From NCBI GenBank assembly GCA_005880795.1, contig VBGP01000034.1, forward strand, positions 1-35,469: DNA of 35,469 bases. Reading direction: 5' to 3'. Below, in pieces: positions 24,287 through 32,822 of this stretch; position 1 is the stretch's first letter, and the number at the start of each line of letters is the position of its first letter. Under the pieces are notes generated by a model. The model did no database searches. It was given only the letters and a program-made list of their open reading frames with translations, and had not been told where the DNA came from. This stretch comes from Chloroflexota bacterium. GTDB lineage: Bacteria; Chloroflexota; Dormibacteria; Dormibacterales; Dormibacteraceae. The translations under genes were made by a program, and so were the position numbers.

Positions 24287-25933
24287 CTATTCGACAGAAA
24301 GGATGAACGGGTAGTGCTGCTGCCCGCCCTGCTGGACCTCGACCTCGAGACTTGGGTAGCTGGAGCGGATCTCTGATTCGAGCTTGGCGAGCTCGTCGTC
24401 GCTCGCCTGCTCACCTCGGTACACCGTGACGAGCTCATAGGAGCCGGGGCCAAGCTTGCCGAGCGCCTTGTTCACGACCTCGGCGTAGTCGTCGCCGGCG
24501 AACTCGAGGCGGTCGTTGATGAGCCCGATCACGTCTCCCTTCTTCACCCTCAAACCATTCGAGCGCGTGTCGCGCACGGCGTGGGTGACCTCTATGGTCT
24601 GCACCCGCTCCGCTTCGGCCTTCATCGCGCTGAGGTTTTCGGACGCGGGCTTTTCGGGCCGGAATGCAACGACCGCAGAGACGCCCTGGGGGACGCTGCG
24701 GGTGTCCACGACATGCACCTTCTTCTTTGTGACGCCGATCACCTGCTTGGCCGCGGCAATGACGTTGCCGTTGTTGGGCAGCAGGATGACCTCGTCGTAA
24801 GGCACCGACTCGATCGCCGTGAGCATGTCCTGGGTGCTGGGGTTCATCGTCTGCCCGCCCTCGATGATCGCGTCCACGCCGAGGCCGCGGAAGATCTCGA
24901 CGAGGCCGCGGCCGGCCACCACCGCGACGACGCCGACCCCGTTGGGACGCGGCGGCCTGGTCCCCGTGCCTGCGCCCTCGGTTTCGAGGATGCGCCGGTG
25001 CTGGGTGGACATGTCGCCGACGTTCAGCTTCATCAGCTTTCCGTAGCGCCCGGCGAGGTTGATCACGCTCGTCGGGTCATCGGTGTGTACGTGCACCTTG
25101 ACCAGCTCGGGCTCACCTACGACAAGCACCGAGTTGCCCATGGCCTCGATCTCCCCGCGGATGACATCGAGGTCGAGGTTGGCGCCCTCGATCAAGAACT
25201 CGGTGCAGTAGCCCCAGCCGCCCTCAGGCAGCGCCATCGAGACCTGCGAGGCGGGAGAGATGGAGCGGTTCGTGTCCATCATGGCCGCCAGGCTTGGTTC
25301 GGTCTCCTCGACCGACTTCAGCATGCCTTCGAGGATCAGCTGCAGGCCGAACCCGCCCGCGTCGACGACGCCCGCGTCACGGAGGATCTGCAGCTGGCTG
25401 GGCGTCTTCTGCACAGCTGCTCGCGCTCCTGCAGCGGCGGCGGCGATGACGCGCGGCACGTTGGCGTCGGGGCTGCTTGCCGCGGTGGCGGCGGCTCGGC
25501 CCGCCTCGCGGGCCACCGTAAGGATCGTGCCTTCGGTCGGTTTGTTCACGGCGCGGTACGCGGCATTGGCGGCCTCCTCGAAGGCCGCCGCCAGCTCCGC
25601 AGGGGTCAGCGAGCTCTTGCCTTCGACGGCGCGCGCGAATCCGCGAAAGATCTGCGACAGGATCACGCCCGAGTTCCCGCGTGCGCCCATCAGGCTTCCA
25701 TGTGAAGCGAGCTTGGCGATCTTGCTCACCTCCGCGGCGTTCGATTGCTTGACGTCCTCGACCGCGGATTGCAGCGTGAGCAGCATGTTGGTGCCTGTGT
25801 CGCCATCGGGCACCGGGAACACGTTGAGCCTGTTCACCTCTTCATGGTTGGACGCGAGCCAGTTGAGGCTGCCCAGCAGCGCTCGCTTGAAAAGCGGTCC
25901 ATCGACGCCTGTCGTCTTTACAGCGGCCACCAC
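24287..25933 (-). CDS. fakA: fatty-acid kinase FakA (DAK/YloV family)
   Basis: 548 aa, typical length. Residues ~1-200 form the DhaL-type kinase domain: RLNVFPVPDGDTGTNMLLTL (Asp43, Asp45 and neighbours bind Mg-ATP), HGSLMGARGNSGVILSQIFR and DAGGFGLQLILEGM. The middle and C-terminal domains (HVHTDDPTSVI, ILLPNNGNVIAAAKQ) are as in YloV. The GTG at 25931-25933 directly abuts the asp23 TGA. The asp23-fakA-degV trio is an intact fatty-acid incorporation module. Confidence 0.95.
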   Translation of the reverse strand: MVAAVKTTGVDGPLFKRALLGSLNWLASNHEEVNRLNVFPVPDGDTGTNMLLTLQSAVEDVKQSNAAEVSKIAKLASHGSLMGARGNSGVILSQIFRGFARAVEGKSSLTPAELAAAFEEAANAAYRAVNKPTEGTILTVAREAGRAAATAASSPDANVPRVIAAAAAGARAAVQKTPSQLQILRDAGVVDAGGFGLQLILEGMLKSVEETEPSLAAMMDTNRSISPASQVSMALPEGGWGYCTEFLIEGANLDLDVIRGEIEAMGNSVLVVGEPELVKVHVHTDDPTSVINLAGRYGKLMKLNVGDMSTQHRRILETEGAGTGTRPPRPNGVGVVAVVAGRGLVEIFRGLGVDAIIEGGQTMNPSTQDMLTAIESVPYDEVILLPNNGNVIAAAKQVIGVTKKKVHVVDTRSVPQGVSAVVAFRPEKPASENLSAMKAEAERVQTIEVTHAVRDTRSNGLRVKKGDVIGLINDRLEFAGDDYAEVVNKALGKLGPGSYELVTVYRGEQASDDELAKLESEIRSSYPSLEVEVQQGGQQHYPFILSVE

Positions 25934-26323
25934 TCAGCCGCGTTCCTCGCGTACGCCCTGCACGTTGACGTTGACCTTCAGCACGGGCACGTTGACCGAG
26001 CGCTCGACCTCGAACTTCACGGTGTCCTGCAGGTTGTGCGCGACCTCCGAGATCCGGATGCCGTACTGGACGATGACGTAGACGTCGATCGCAAGGCCTT
26101 CGTCGACCTGGACGACATCGACTCCCTTGTCGACGTTCTCGCGTCGCAGCAGCTCCGCGAATCCGTCGCGCAGGCCGCGGCCGGCCATGCCGCTGATGCC
26201 GTAGCAGCGCATCGCCGCGTGGCCCGCGATCGCGGCGACGGCGGACGGAAACACCTCGATGCGGCCCCACTGGCGGGACTGGATGAGGGCGGTTGTGGTC
26301 TTCGAGGCCATTGGAAACCCCAT
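25934..26323 (-). CDS. Asp23/Gls24-family protein (YloU-like)
   Basis: 129 aa from ATG 26321-26323 (ATG 26311 is an alternative). Asp23 motifs: GRIEVFPSAVAAIAGHAA, GVDVVQVDEGLAIDVYVIVQ and GIRISEVAHNLQDTVKFEVE, ending in VNVNVQGV. The family is linked to cell-envelope homeostasis, and YloU lies next to yloV (fakA) in Bacillus as here. TTGAAT (26335-26330) ends 6 nt upstream of the ATG. It is divergent from rpmB with 73 bp between starts. Confidence 0.9.
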   Translation of the reverse strand: MGFPMASKTTTALIQSRQWGRIEVFPSAVAAIAGHAAMRCYGISGMAGRGLRDGFAELLRRENVDKGVDVVQVDEGLAIDVYVIVQYGIRISEVAHNLQDTVKFEVERSVNVPVLKVNVNVQGVREERG

Positions 26324-26396
26324 GGTACAATTCAACTCCGCGCGCAAGCGTTTGTTTGCTGCTGCGCGCCTCTCAACTCCAGGCGGAAGGTGCTCC

Positions 26397-26576
26397 ATGG
26401 CCAGACAGTGCGCGATTTGCGGCAAAACGCCTCAATTCGGACATCACGTGAGTCACGCGAAGAACCGGGTCAACCGGAGGTTTCTGCCCAACCTCCAGAT
26501 GGGCCGCGTGACGGTGAAGGGCAAGACCTTCCGCGCGCGCGTCTGCACCCGCTGCCTGCGGACCTACTCCGTCTAG
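26397..26576 (+). CDS. rpmB: 50S ribosomal protein L28, zinc-binding type
   Basis: 59 aa. MARQCAICGKTPQFGHHVSH, KNRVNRRFLPNLQ and ARVCTRCLRTYSV give L28 with a Cys5/Cys8...Cys50/Cys53 zinc site. ATG 26397 has GGAAGG upstream. A -10-like TACAAT lies at 26326-26331, overlapping the opposing asp23 -10, so rpmB keeps a ~60-nt leader. The stop TAG is shared as a CTAG palindrome with the converging deacetylase gene. Confidence 0.96.
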   Translation: MARQCAICGKTPQFGHHVSHAKNRVNRRFLPNLQMGRVTVKGKTFRARVCTRCLRTYSV

Positions 26577-27685
26577 AGCTCCATCCCGTGCACTTCGCCT
26601 AGGCGGCGAAGGTCGTTGCGCAGGGCGTTCCAGACCCTCTCCTGCGCCTCCTCCGACGGGATGACTGTAACCGGGTCGTCGACCTCCGCCGCGAGCTCTG
26701 GGTGCTCCACCATCTCGGCGAAGAGCAGCGTCCACGCGCGCGGCACCACCTCGTAGATCGCGTACCCGCCCCCGCCGAGGGCGAGCCAGCGACCGTCGCA
26801 AAGCTCGTGCGCCAGCGTGTGAAAAACGCTGCCGATGCGCGGCCATATGCGCGTCGTGGCGGCGAGGTGCGCGAGCGGGTCGAGGTGATGCGTGTCGCAG
26901 CCGTCCTGCGTCACGAGCACCGTGGGCTTGAACCGGCGCAGCATCGCCGGCACGACCTTCTCGAAAGCGCCGAGCCAGGGCTCGTCCCACGTGTAAGGCG
27001 CGAAGGGCAGGTTGACCGCAAAGCCGCGGCCTTTCCCGACGCCGGAGTCCTGCGGAAAGCCGGTGCCCGGGAAGAGCCAGTGGCCGCTCTCGTGGAGGCT
27101 GATGGTGAGGACTTCGGGGTCGGCCTTGAAGATGTCCTCGACCCCGTCGCCGTGGTGCACGTCGACATCGACGTAAGCGACGCGGTGGCCTTGCTCCTTG
27201 AGCCACTGGCACGCGATGGCGGCGTCGTTGTAGGTGCAGAAGCCTGATGCCCGGTCGCGGTGCGCGTGATGCAGGCCGCCCGACGGGCTGAACGCGTGCA
27301 GCGCCAAGCCGCCCTGGATCGCCTCGGCGGCGACCAGGCCCGCGCCCGCGACGAGGGCGGTCCCCTCGTGCAGCTCGTCGGAGATCGGGTTGTCCGCGGA
27401 GGCGTAGCCGGCGGCGTCGATTGCGGCGGGTGAGACCTCGCGGCGCTGCTTTGGGTCGCTGAGCCTCTGCACGAGCTCGACGTACTCGGGTGCGTGCACG
27501 AGCTCGAGCTCTTCTGTGGTCGCGGCACGCGGCGGAAGCAGATGGGCGTGCTCGATCAGGCCGGTTGATCTGATGAGGTCGACGGCCAGCTTGACCCGGA
27601 TCGGCTGCAGCGGATGCGCGTCCGACAGGTGATGCTTCATCAGCGCGTCGCCGTAGACGAGCGCCACCGGGCCTGACACGCCCAC
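26573..27685 (-). CDS. AcuC-like zinc deacetylase (HDAC superfamily)
   Basis: 370 aa from GTG 27685 (GTG 27679 and 27667 also possible). HDAC-superfamily motifs: SGGLHHAHRDRASGFCTYND (paired active-site His 139-140), YVDVDVHHGDGVEDIF (zinc ligands Asp175 and His177), DGCDTHHLDP (Asp264) and LGGGGYAIYEVV. AcuC deacetylates acetyl-CoA synthetase in Bacillus; that target is not shown here. TAGCGT (27693-27688) ends 8 nt before GTG 27679, favouring that start. Divergent from the formiminotransferase gene by 17-23 bp. Confidence 0.92.
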   Translation of the reverse strand: MGVSGPVALVYGDALMKHHLSDAHPLQPIRVKLAVDLIRSTGLIEHAHLLPPRAATTEELELVHAPEYVELVQRLSDPKQRREVSPAAIDAAGYASADNPISDELHEGTALVAGAGLVAAEAIQGGLALHAFSPSGGLHHAHRDRASGFCTYNDAAIACQWLKEQGHRVAYVDVDVHHGDGVEDIFKADPEVLTISLHESGHWLFPGTGFPQDSGVGKGRGFAVNLPFAPYTWDEPWLGAFEKVVPAMLRRFKPTVLVTQDGCDTHHLDPLAHLAATTRIWPRIGSVFHTLAHELCDGRWLALGGGGYAIYEVVPRAWTLLFAEMVEHPELAAEVDDPVTVIPSEEAQERVWNALRNDLRRLGEVHGMEL

Positions 27686-27686
27686 T

Positions 27687-27693
27687 TACGCTA
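27687..27693. promoter_or_regulatory. overlapping divergent -10 elements of deacetylase and formiminotransferase genes
   Basis: Plus TACGCT (27687-27692), 10 nt before ATG 27703. Minus TAGCGT (27693-27688), 8 nt before GTG 27679. Five bases are shared. Confidence 0.45.
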
Positions 27694-27702
27694 ACGGTTC
27701 GC

Positions 27703-28809
27703 ATGAGCGCGCAAGAAGGCCTTTTCGAGTCGGTGCCCAACTTCTCCGAAGGCCGACGCCGTGAGGTGATCGACGCGATCGCGTCGCGCGCCTTGCCTGC
27801 GTTCGTGCTCGACACGGACCCTGACCCGGAGCACCACCGGGCGGTGCTGTCGATCGCGGGGTTTCGCTCGAGGCTGGTCGAGGGCTTGATGGGCGCGATC
27901 GGCGAGGCCGTCGAGCGCATTGATTTACGTGAGCATCGCGGGGTGCATCCTCGCGTCGGGGCTGCCGACGTCGTGCCGATCATCCCGCTCGGCGAGACCG
28001 CACTCGAGGCGTGCCGCGAGCTCGCGCGTGAGGTCGGCGGGCGCGTGTGGTCCGAGCTGAAGGTGCCCGTCTACTTCTATGGGCACGGAGAGGGAAAGAC
28101 TCTGGCCGATATTCGCGCGGGGCGGGCCAGGCCCGACCTCGGTGGACCGGACCTCCACCCCACCGCCGGCGCGGTGTGCGTTGGAGCGCGACGCACGCTC
28201 GTCGCGTTCAACGTGATGCTGTACGACTACGACCTGGTCGCAGCCCGCGCCCTGGCGCGCGCGATCAGGGAATCGGCGGATGGCCTGCGGGGCGTGCAGG
28301 CGCTTGCCTTCGAGCTCCCCCGCGATCGGGTGCAGCTGTCGATGAACCTGTTTCGGGTCGAGGAGACCACGCCCTCCGATGTCATCGCCGAGCTCGAGCG
28401 GCGGGGGGTGGCGATGGGCGCCCAGCAGGTGGTCGGGCTGTCCCCCGCGGCGGCGGCAAACCCGGCGGCGGACGGGCGGTTGCTGGAGGGCCGCCTGGCG
28501 AGCGCCGCGGCAAGTGCGGGTGCGGCGCTTGCGGCGGAGCGAGGGGGCGAGGAGCTGACCGCGCTCGCCACGCGGTTGCGGCGCGAGGCGGAGGGGCTTG
28601 CACTGCTCGCCGCGGACCAGGATGCGATTCTCGCCGGAGCCGAGCGGGCGGCGGCGCTCATCCGCGTCATGGGAGCCGCGAGCCTCGCGGACGGCGAGCT
28701 CGACGCGATGCTCGGCGCGGCGGCCCGAGGTTTACGCCGCGCGCTTACGGCCGCGACCGAATCGATCTATCGAGCCCGGATCGAAGCCCTCGACGCCTGG
28801 CTAGCCTGA
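27703..28809 (+). CDS. glutamate formimidoyltransferase with short helical C-terminal extension
   Basis: 368 aa. The transferase domain is clear: FESVPNFSEGRRREVIDAIA, DPDPEHHRAVLSIAG, REHRGVHPRVGAADVVPIIP and YFYGHGEGKTLADIRAG, ending with AMGAQQVVGLSP. It transfers the formimino group of formiminoglutamate to tetrahydrofolate in histidine degradation. After ~residue 275 there are ~90 Ala/Arg-rich helical residues; this may be a remnant or variant of the cyclodeaminase domain, which is normally ~190 aa. No hut genes are nearby. ATG 27703 has no Shine-Dalgarno; TACGCT (27687-27692) lies 10 nt upstream. Confidence 0.88.
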   Translation: MSAQEGLFESVPNFSEGRRREVIDAIASRALPAFVLDTDPDPEHHRAVLSIAGFRSRLVEGLMGAIGEAVERIDLREHRGVHPRVGAADVVPIIPLGETALEACRELAREVGGRVWSELKVPVYFYGHGEGKTLADIRAGRARPDLGGPDLHPTAGAVCVGARRTLVAFNVMLYDYDLVAARALARAIRESADGLRGVQALAFELPRDRVQLSMNLFRVEETTPSDVIAELERRGVAMGAQQVVGLSPAAAANPAADGRLLEGRLASAAASAGAALAAERGGEELTALATRLRREAEGLALLAADQDAILAGAERAAALIRVMGAASLADGELDAMLGAAARGLRRALTAATESIYRARIEALDAWLA

Positions 28810-29709
28810 CGCGGCGCTCGTGTCGAGCGACACGTTGCATGCACCGCCGTTGATGTGGATGCGGTAGCCAGTCGACGCGCCCGAAAAGTCCGGTGACTCG
28901 TAGCTGATGTCGCCGATCGCGTGCATGTTCCTGCCATCCGCCATCAGGGACGACGCCCCGCCCGACACCGTGACGGAGGCCGCGGTGCCGCTCGGCCGGT
29001 GCAGGCGGACGGTGAGAGCACCTCCGTTGATCTCGACTGGAACGATGTCAGGTGGTGGACCGAGCGTGATCTCCTCGCGGCTGGCGCCGGTGTTCACCGT
29101 GATGCCTAGCACGTGCGTCGATCCGAGCCGCCAGGTGTCGTTGGTCGCGCCGGAATTCTCCGTGATGTTCCACACGACGTCTTGGTTGAGCTGCAGCGTG
29201 AGCGCGAATTTACGGCTCTGCAGACCGAAGACGCCGCTGTTCGGCTGATCGATCTTGAGGACCGTGCTCGTGCGATCGAACGTGACTTGAGGTGTAGGGC
29301 CCGAGTATTCGACGTGCGCACGGTAGAGGTCGGAGCCGAGGCCCCCACTCCCCGAGATGGCGATGGTGGCTGCCCCGACGTCGATCTCCACGGTGGCCTG
29401 ACTGAGCCCGGCGACCTGGCCCGAGTAGTCGCGCGAGCTGGTCGCCGCGGGGTTGGGCGTGAGGGTGACGTAGGCCACCGCGCCGACGACGGCGACCAGG
29501 ACGATGAGCGCGGCGGCGACCTCCCCCGCCGGACCATGCATGGAACGCCGCACTATGAGCTCGAGGCCGATCACGATGAGGACCACGGGCCACAGGTTGA
29601 GCAGCTGGTAGATGCGGTCGACCGAAAGCTGGCCGGTGTTGACCAGCAGCGCGACCACGCCCGCGAGGATCAGGACCGCGGGCCAGAAGAAGCTGCGGTA
29701 GCGCTGCAC
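28801..29709 (-). CDS. LiaF-like membrane protein with toastrack-type beta domain
   Basis: 302 aa. The N terminus has LiaI/LiaF-like TM segments (FFWPAVLILAGVVALLVNTG, LWPVVLIVIGLELIV) plus a third span (AALIVLVAVVGAVAYV). The remainder is beta-rich with repeats such as VEIDVGAATIAISGSGG and VEINGGALTVRLHRPSG, resembling the cell-wall-sensing toastrack domain of LiaF/DUF4097-type proteins. Likely extracytoplasmic. GTG 29707-29709 has AAGGA a few nt upstream. It follows the 54-codon gene below by 7 bp, so they form one unit. Confidence 0.8.
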   Translation of the reverse strand: MQRYRSFFWPAVLILAGVVALLVNTGQLSVDRIYQLLNLWPVVLIVIGLELIVRRSMHGPAGEVAAALIVLVAVVGAVAYVTLTPNPAATSSRDYSGQVAGLSQATVEIDVGAATIAISGSGGLGSDLYRAHVEYSGPTPQVTFDRTSTVLKIDQPNSGVFGLQSRKFALTLQLNQDVVWNITENSGATNDTWRLGSTHVLGITVNTGASREEITLGPPPDIVPVEINGGALTVRLHRPSGTAASVTVSGGASSLMADGRNMHAIGDISYESPDFSGASTGYRIHINGGACNVSLDTSAASG

Positions 29710-29716
29710 CTTTCCT

Positions 29717-29881
29717 TCAGGTCCTGGCGCGACGCACGATCAAGTAGAGACCGATGGCGATCAGGACCAGCGGCCAGAAGATGTCGACGCGGATCCAACC
29801 CAGGTTGTGCAGCAGGAAATACACGCCGGCGATGATGAGGACGACCGGCCAGAACAGCTCATGCCGCCAGAACTGGTTCAC
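29717..29881 (-). CDS. small LiaI/LiaF-type TM protein (DUF5668-like)
   Basis: 54 aa, read by hand from GTG 29879-29881 to TGA 29717-29719. Sequence: MNQFWRHELFWPVVLIIAGV, then YFLLHNLGWIRVDIFWPLVL, then IAIGLYLIVRRART. It forms two TM helices, each introduced by the FWP motif, as in the first two helices of the neighbouring LiaF-like protein. TACACT (29894-29889) ends exactly 7 nt before the GTG with no Shine-Dalgarno sequence, so this is a probable leaderless gene. It is easily missed because of its length. Confidence 0.82.
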   Translation of the reverse strand: MNQFWRHELFWPVVLIIAGVYFLLHNLGWIRVDIFWPLVLIAIGLYLIVRRART

Positions 29882-29888
29882 CGGCGCC

Positions 29889-29894
29889 AGTGTA
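29889..29894 (-). promoter_or_regulatory. -10 element of small LiaI-like gene
   Basis: TACACT, 7 nt before GTG 29881, in the short gap after the M16C stop. Confidence 0.5.
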
Positions 29895-29905
29895 GTTCCG
29901 GCTCG

Positions 29906-32794
29906 CTAAACGGGGGCGACGACCTCGAACAGCCCGGGCCTCTCCTTGCGCGCCGCCTCCACCATGTCAGGGCCGGCCACGGTGGTCTGCGCCGCGGGGG
30001 CCTCCAGCAGGTAAACGCGCGTCACTCGCTTCAGGTCGTCGGCCGTCACGGCCAGGAGACGCTGCTTGAATCGCTCCCGGGCCTGGCGTGTGAAACCGGT
30101 CGCGCGGTTGGTCGCCTCGCGCCGTCCTTTGATGTCCGGTGACTCGAGCGGATCCACGTCTCCGCAGGAGCCGAGGATTGCCTCTTTCAAACCTTCGGCG
30201 TCGATGTCGTCTTCGATGATCCACCGGACGGCCTGATCGAACACGTCGTAGGTGCGGACGATGTTCGGGTCGCGGTAGGAGCCGAGGTAGAACGTTCCGC
30301 TGGCGACGCCGGCTTGTGCGTAGCCGCCGTAGGCGCCTCCTTTCTCCCTTAGCTCGCGATGGAGGAACCTGTCGCGCAGGTAGTTGGCGAGGACGAGCAG
30401 GGCCGGCGAATCCTGATGCGTGTAGCGGACAGTTTTGAAAACGCGGACGTTGAACGCGACCGGCACGGCGACGGTGCGGGCTTCGGTTGCACGTTCGACG
30501 GCCGGCAGCGTGGAGGCGCTGCCGTCTGCCCGGTCCTTGTTCAGCTCGCCGACCAGATTGGTGAGCAGATTCTCGAGGGACGGGATCACCTCTTCTTCGC
30601 AGGTGACGATGATCCGAAGGGCGTTCTGCCTGAACAACATCGTGCGAATCTCGTCGAGGTCGTTGATCAGCTCGCCGAGCTGCGTCTCGTCCAGGCGCGC
30701 CAACCTTCGCATCGTGTGGAGCATGCCGATGCCCTGGAGGCGGTCGTTGATCGCGCCCTCCGAGCCCAGCTTCGAGTGCGCGCGAAGGAGCGCGAACTGG
30801 AAGCCCAGCCCCGCAAGCGAGCTCTCCAGACGGGTGCTGATCTCTCCGATGATCTCCTTCAGGCGGCGGGGCTCGATCTCGAGCCGTGCGACCAGGTCGG
30901 TGAGGAGGTCGATGAAGGGCTTTGCGTTCCGGTCGAGGGCGCGGCCGGAGATCACAAACGATTGGAGATAGTCGTCGCGCTCGGCGAGTGACTGAACCTG
31001 CGCCGCAGCGCCGACCCCGCCGGTGTTCGCGGCGATCCGCGCGGCGATGACCGCGTAGTCCTGTCCCGCGGCGCCGCTCTGCGTCAGGACACGGCCGAAC
31101 AGCGGGAGAAGGTCCTTCTGCTCGGGAGTCAGACGCGCGAAGTCGCTTCGGATGTCGAGGTAGGTGATGCCGTTCGTGGGCTGTGGATAGAACTCGACAC
31201 TGGCCTCGCCCGCCTTCGCACCCACGCTGGGTACATCTTCAAACCGCATCGGAATGTCGGAGAGCTCGAGCGTCGGCAGCACCGACGGGTCTTGCTTGGC
31301 GTCCTGCTCTGACTTGAGGCGCAGCGCGTCGGCGACGATGCGGGCGCGGTCGTCGTCGGTGAGCGTGGTTTCAATCGTGGCTAGCCGTTCCAGCTCCGTG
31401 CGGCGCTGGCGCTCCTCGAGGTCGGTGTCTGGCACGGCCTTCAGCAGCGCGCGGTGCGTGTTGTCGAGCATCTCCGCGCGGATGAGGTTCTCGAAGAAGC
31501 GTCCTTCGGCACGGGCCCGCTGCAGGTGCTCCAGGTCGGCGTCGAAGTTGAGCGCGCTGAGGGGATTGCCGCCGTGCTGATAAGCGGGCATCGCCGTGAA
31601 CAGAAGCCTGAGCGCGTACGGGAAACCGGCGTTCGACCGCTCCCGCTTTTCGAATTCCAGGTGATGGATCGCGGCGTCCACCTGGGATGCGTCGACGCCG
31701 TGATCGGCAAGGCTCTCGAGCGTGTCGAGGACGACGCGCTGCACTTTTTCGGCGTCCTCGGCTGCAACTCCCTTCAAGCCGGCGCCGAAGACCGCTTCTC
31801 GAAAGTCGTCGTGCAGTCCGCTGCCGTCGGCCAGCGCGCTGCCGAGCCCAGAGTCGATCAACGCCTTGCGCAGCGGAGACCCAGCGTTGCTGAGCAAGAC
31901 CTCGGAGAGGATGTTCATCCCCAGCATTCGGAATGAGTCGGAGGTGCGCGAGGTCACCCATGCGACAAGGGCCTGGGACTTGCGCGAGTTGTCGTCGGCG
32001 GGGTTGGCCGGGTAGGGCTCGGTAGCCTCGGTCGGTCCTTTGAGCCGGCTGACATCGCCGATCGAGGTGTCGATCGCGATGCGCTCGAAACGGGACAGGG
32101 CGTTGCGTTCGACTATCTGGAGCGTGTCTTCCAGCGGCCGATCTCCATACGTGTAGAAGAAAGCGTTGCTCGGGTGGTAGTGATGGGCGTGAAATTGCCT
32201 GAGCTTCTGCCACGTCAGGTTCGGGATCTCCTGCGGGTCGCCACCGGACTCATGCTCGTAGGGCACGCCCCTGAAGAGCGACCTGCGCATCGCGCGGTCG
32301 ATCGCGGCCCCTGGCGCGGCGAGAGCGCCCTTCATCTCGTTGAAGACGACGCCCTTGTAACGCAGGCCGCTCTTCGAGTCGGCCGGATCCTCGAACTCGA
32401 AGCGGATGCCCTCTTGCTTGAATGCGTCCTCGGAGAGCTTGGGGAAGAATGTCGCGTCGAGGTAGACCTCGAGCAGGTTCCCATAGTCCTTTGCGTTGCG
32501 CGTGCTGAACAGGTAGGTGGTCGAATCAGGCCTGGTGAAGGCGTTCATGAAGGTCGCGAGCGACCGCGTGGTCATGCTGAAGAATGGGTCGCGGACGGGG
32601 AATTTTTGGGATCCCGCGAGGACCACGTGCTCCAGGATGTGCGCAACGCCGGTCGAATCGGTTGGCGCGGTGGGGAAGAAAACGGCGAAGCCGTTGTTGT
32701 CGTCGGGACACTCGATATGGATATGCCGCGCGCCGGTCCGCTCGTGCCTCACCACCTCGTAGCCGCCAACAGCGGTTGCGGTCGTTTCTGCCAT
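29906..32794 (-). CDS. M16C-family zinc metalloprotease (PreP-like)
   Basis: 962 aa from ATG 32792-32794. The inverted zinc motif HILEH (52-56) sits in DSTGVAHILEHVVLAGSQKF, followed by PVRDPFFSMTTRSLATFMNA and YKGVVFNEMKGAL, as in presequence proteases. The C-terminal half contains ELREKGGAYGGYAQAG. These enzymes form a closed chamber that degrades peptides and have four M16 modules, consistent with the length. No signal peptide is seen, so it is cytoplasmic. The frame extends to 33103 but overlaps the opposing gene. TAGACT (32811-32806) lies 11 nt upstream. Confidence 0.94.
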   Translation of the reverse strand: MAETTATAVGGYEVVRHERTGARHIHIECPDDNNGFAVFFPTAPTDSTGVAHILEHVVLAGSQKFPVRDPFFSMTTRSLATFMNAFTRPDSTTYLFSTRNAKDYGNLLEVYLDATFFPKLSEDAFKQEGIRFEFEDPADSKSGLRYKGVVFNEMKGALAAPGAAIDRAMRRSLFRGVPYEHESGGDPQEIPNLTWQKLRQFHAHHYHPSNAFFYTYGDRPLEDTLQIVERNALSRFERIAIDTSIGDVSRLKGPTEATEPYPANPADDNSRKSQALVAWVTSRTSDSFRMLGMNILSEVLLSNAGSPLRKALIDSGLGSALADGSGLHDDFREAVFGAGLKGVAAEDAEKVQRVVLDTLESLADHGVDASQVDAAIHHLEFEKRERSNAGFPYALRLLFTAMPAYQHGGNPLSALNFDADLEHLQRARAEGRFFENLIRAEMLDNTHRALLKAVPDTDLEERQRRTELERLATIETTLTDDDRARIVADALRLKSEQDAKQDPSVLPTLELSDIPMRFEDVPSVGAKAGEASVEFYPQPTNGITYLDIRSDFARLTPEQKDLLPLFGRVLTQSGAAGQDYAVIAARIAANTGGVGAAAQVQSLAERDDYLQSFVISGRALDRNAKPFIDLLTDLVARLEIEPRRLKEIIGEISTRLESSLAGLGFQFALLRAHSKLGSEGAINDRLQGIGMLHTMRRLARLDETQLGELINDLDEIRTMLFRQNALRIIVTCEEEVIPSLENLLTNLVGELNKDRADGSASTLPAVERATEARTVAVPVAFNVRVFKTVRYTHQDSPALLVLANYLRDRFLHRELREKGGAYGGYAQAGVASGTFYLGSYRDPNIVRTYDVFDQAVRWIIEDDIDAEGLKEAILGSCGDVDPLESPDIKGRREATNRATGFTRQARERFKQRLLAVTADDLKRVTRVYLLEAPAAQTTVAGPDMVEAARKERPGLFEVVAPV

Positions 32795-32805
32795 GTGAAT
32801 GGTTG

Positions 32806-32815
32806 AGTCTAGGAT
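32806..32815. promoter_or_regulatory. overlapping divergent -10 elements of M16C and PPOX genes
   Basis: Plus TAGGAT (32810-32815), 7 nt before GTG 32823. Minus TAGACT (32811-32806), 11 nt before ATG 32794. They share two bases (TA/TA). Confidence 0.55.
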
Positions 32816-32822
32816 GTGATTC

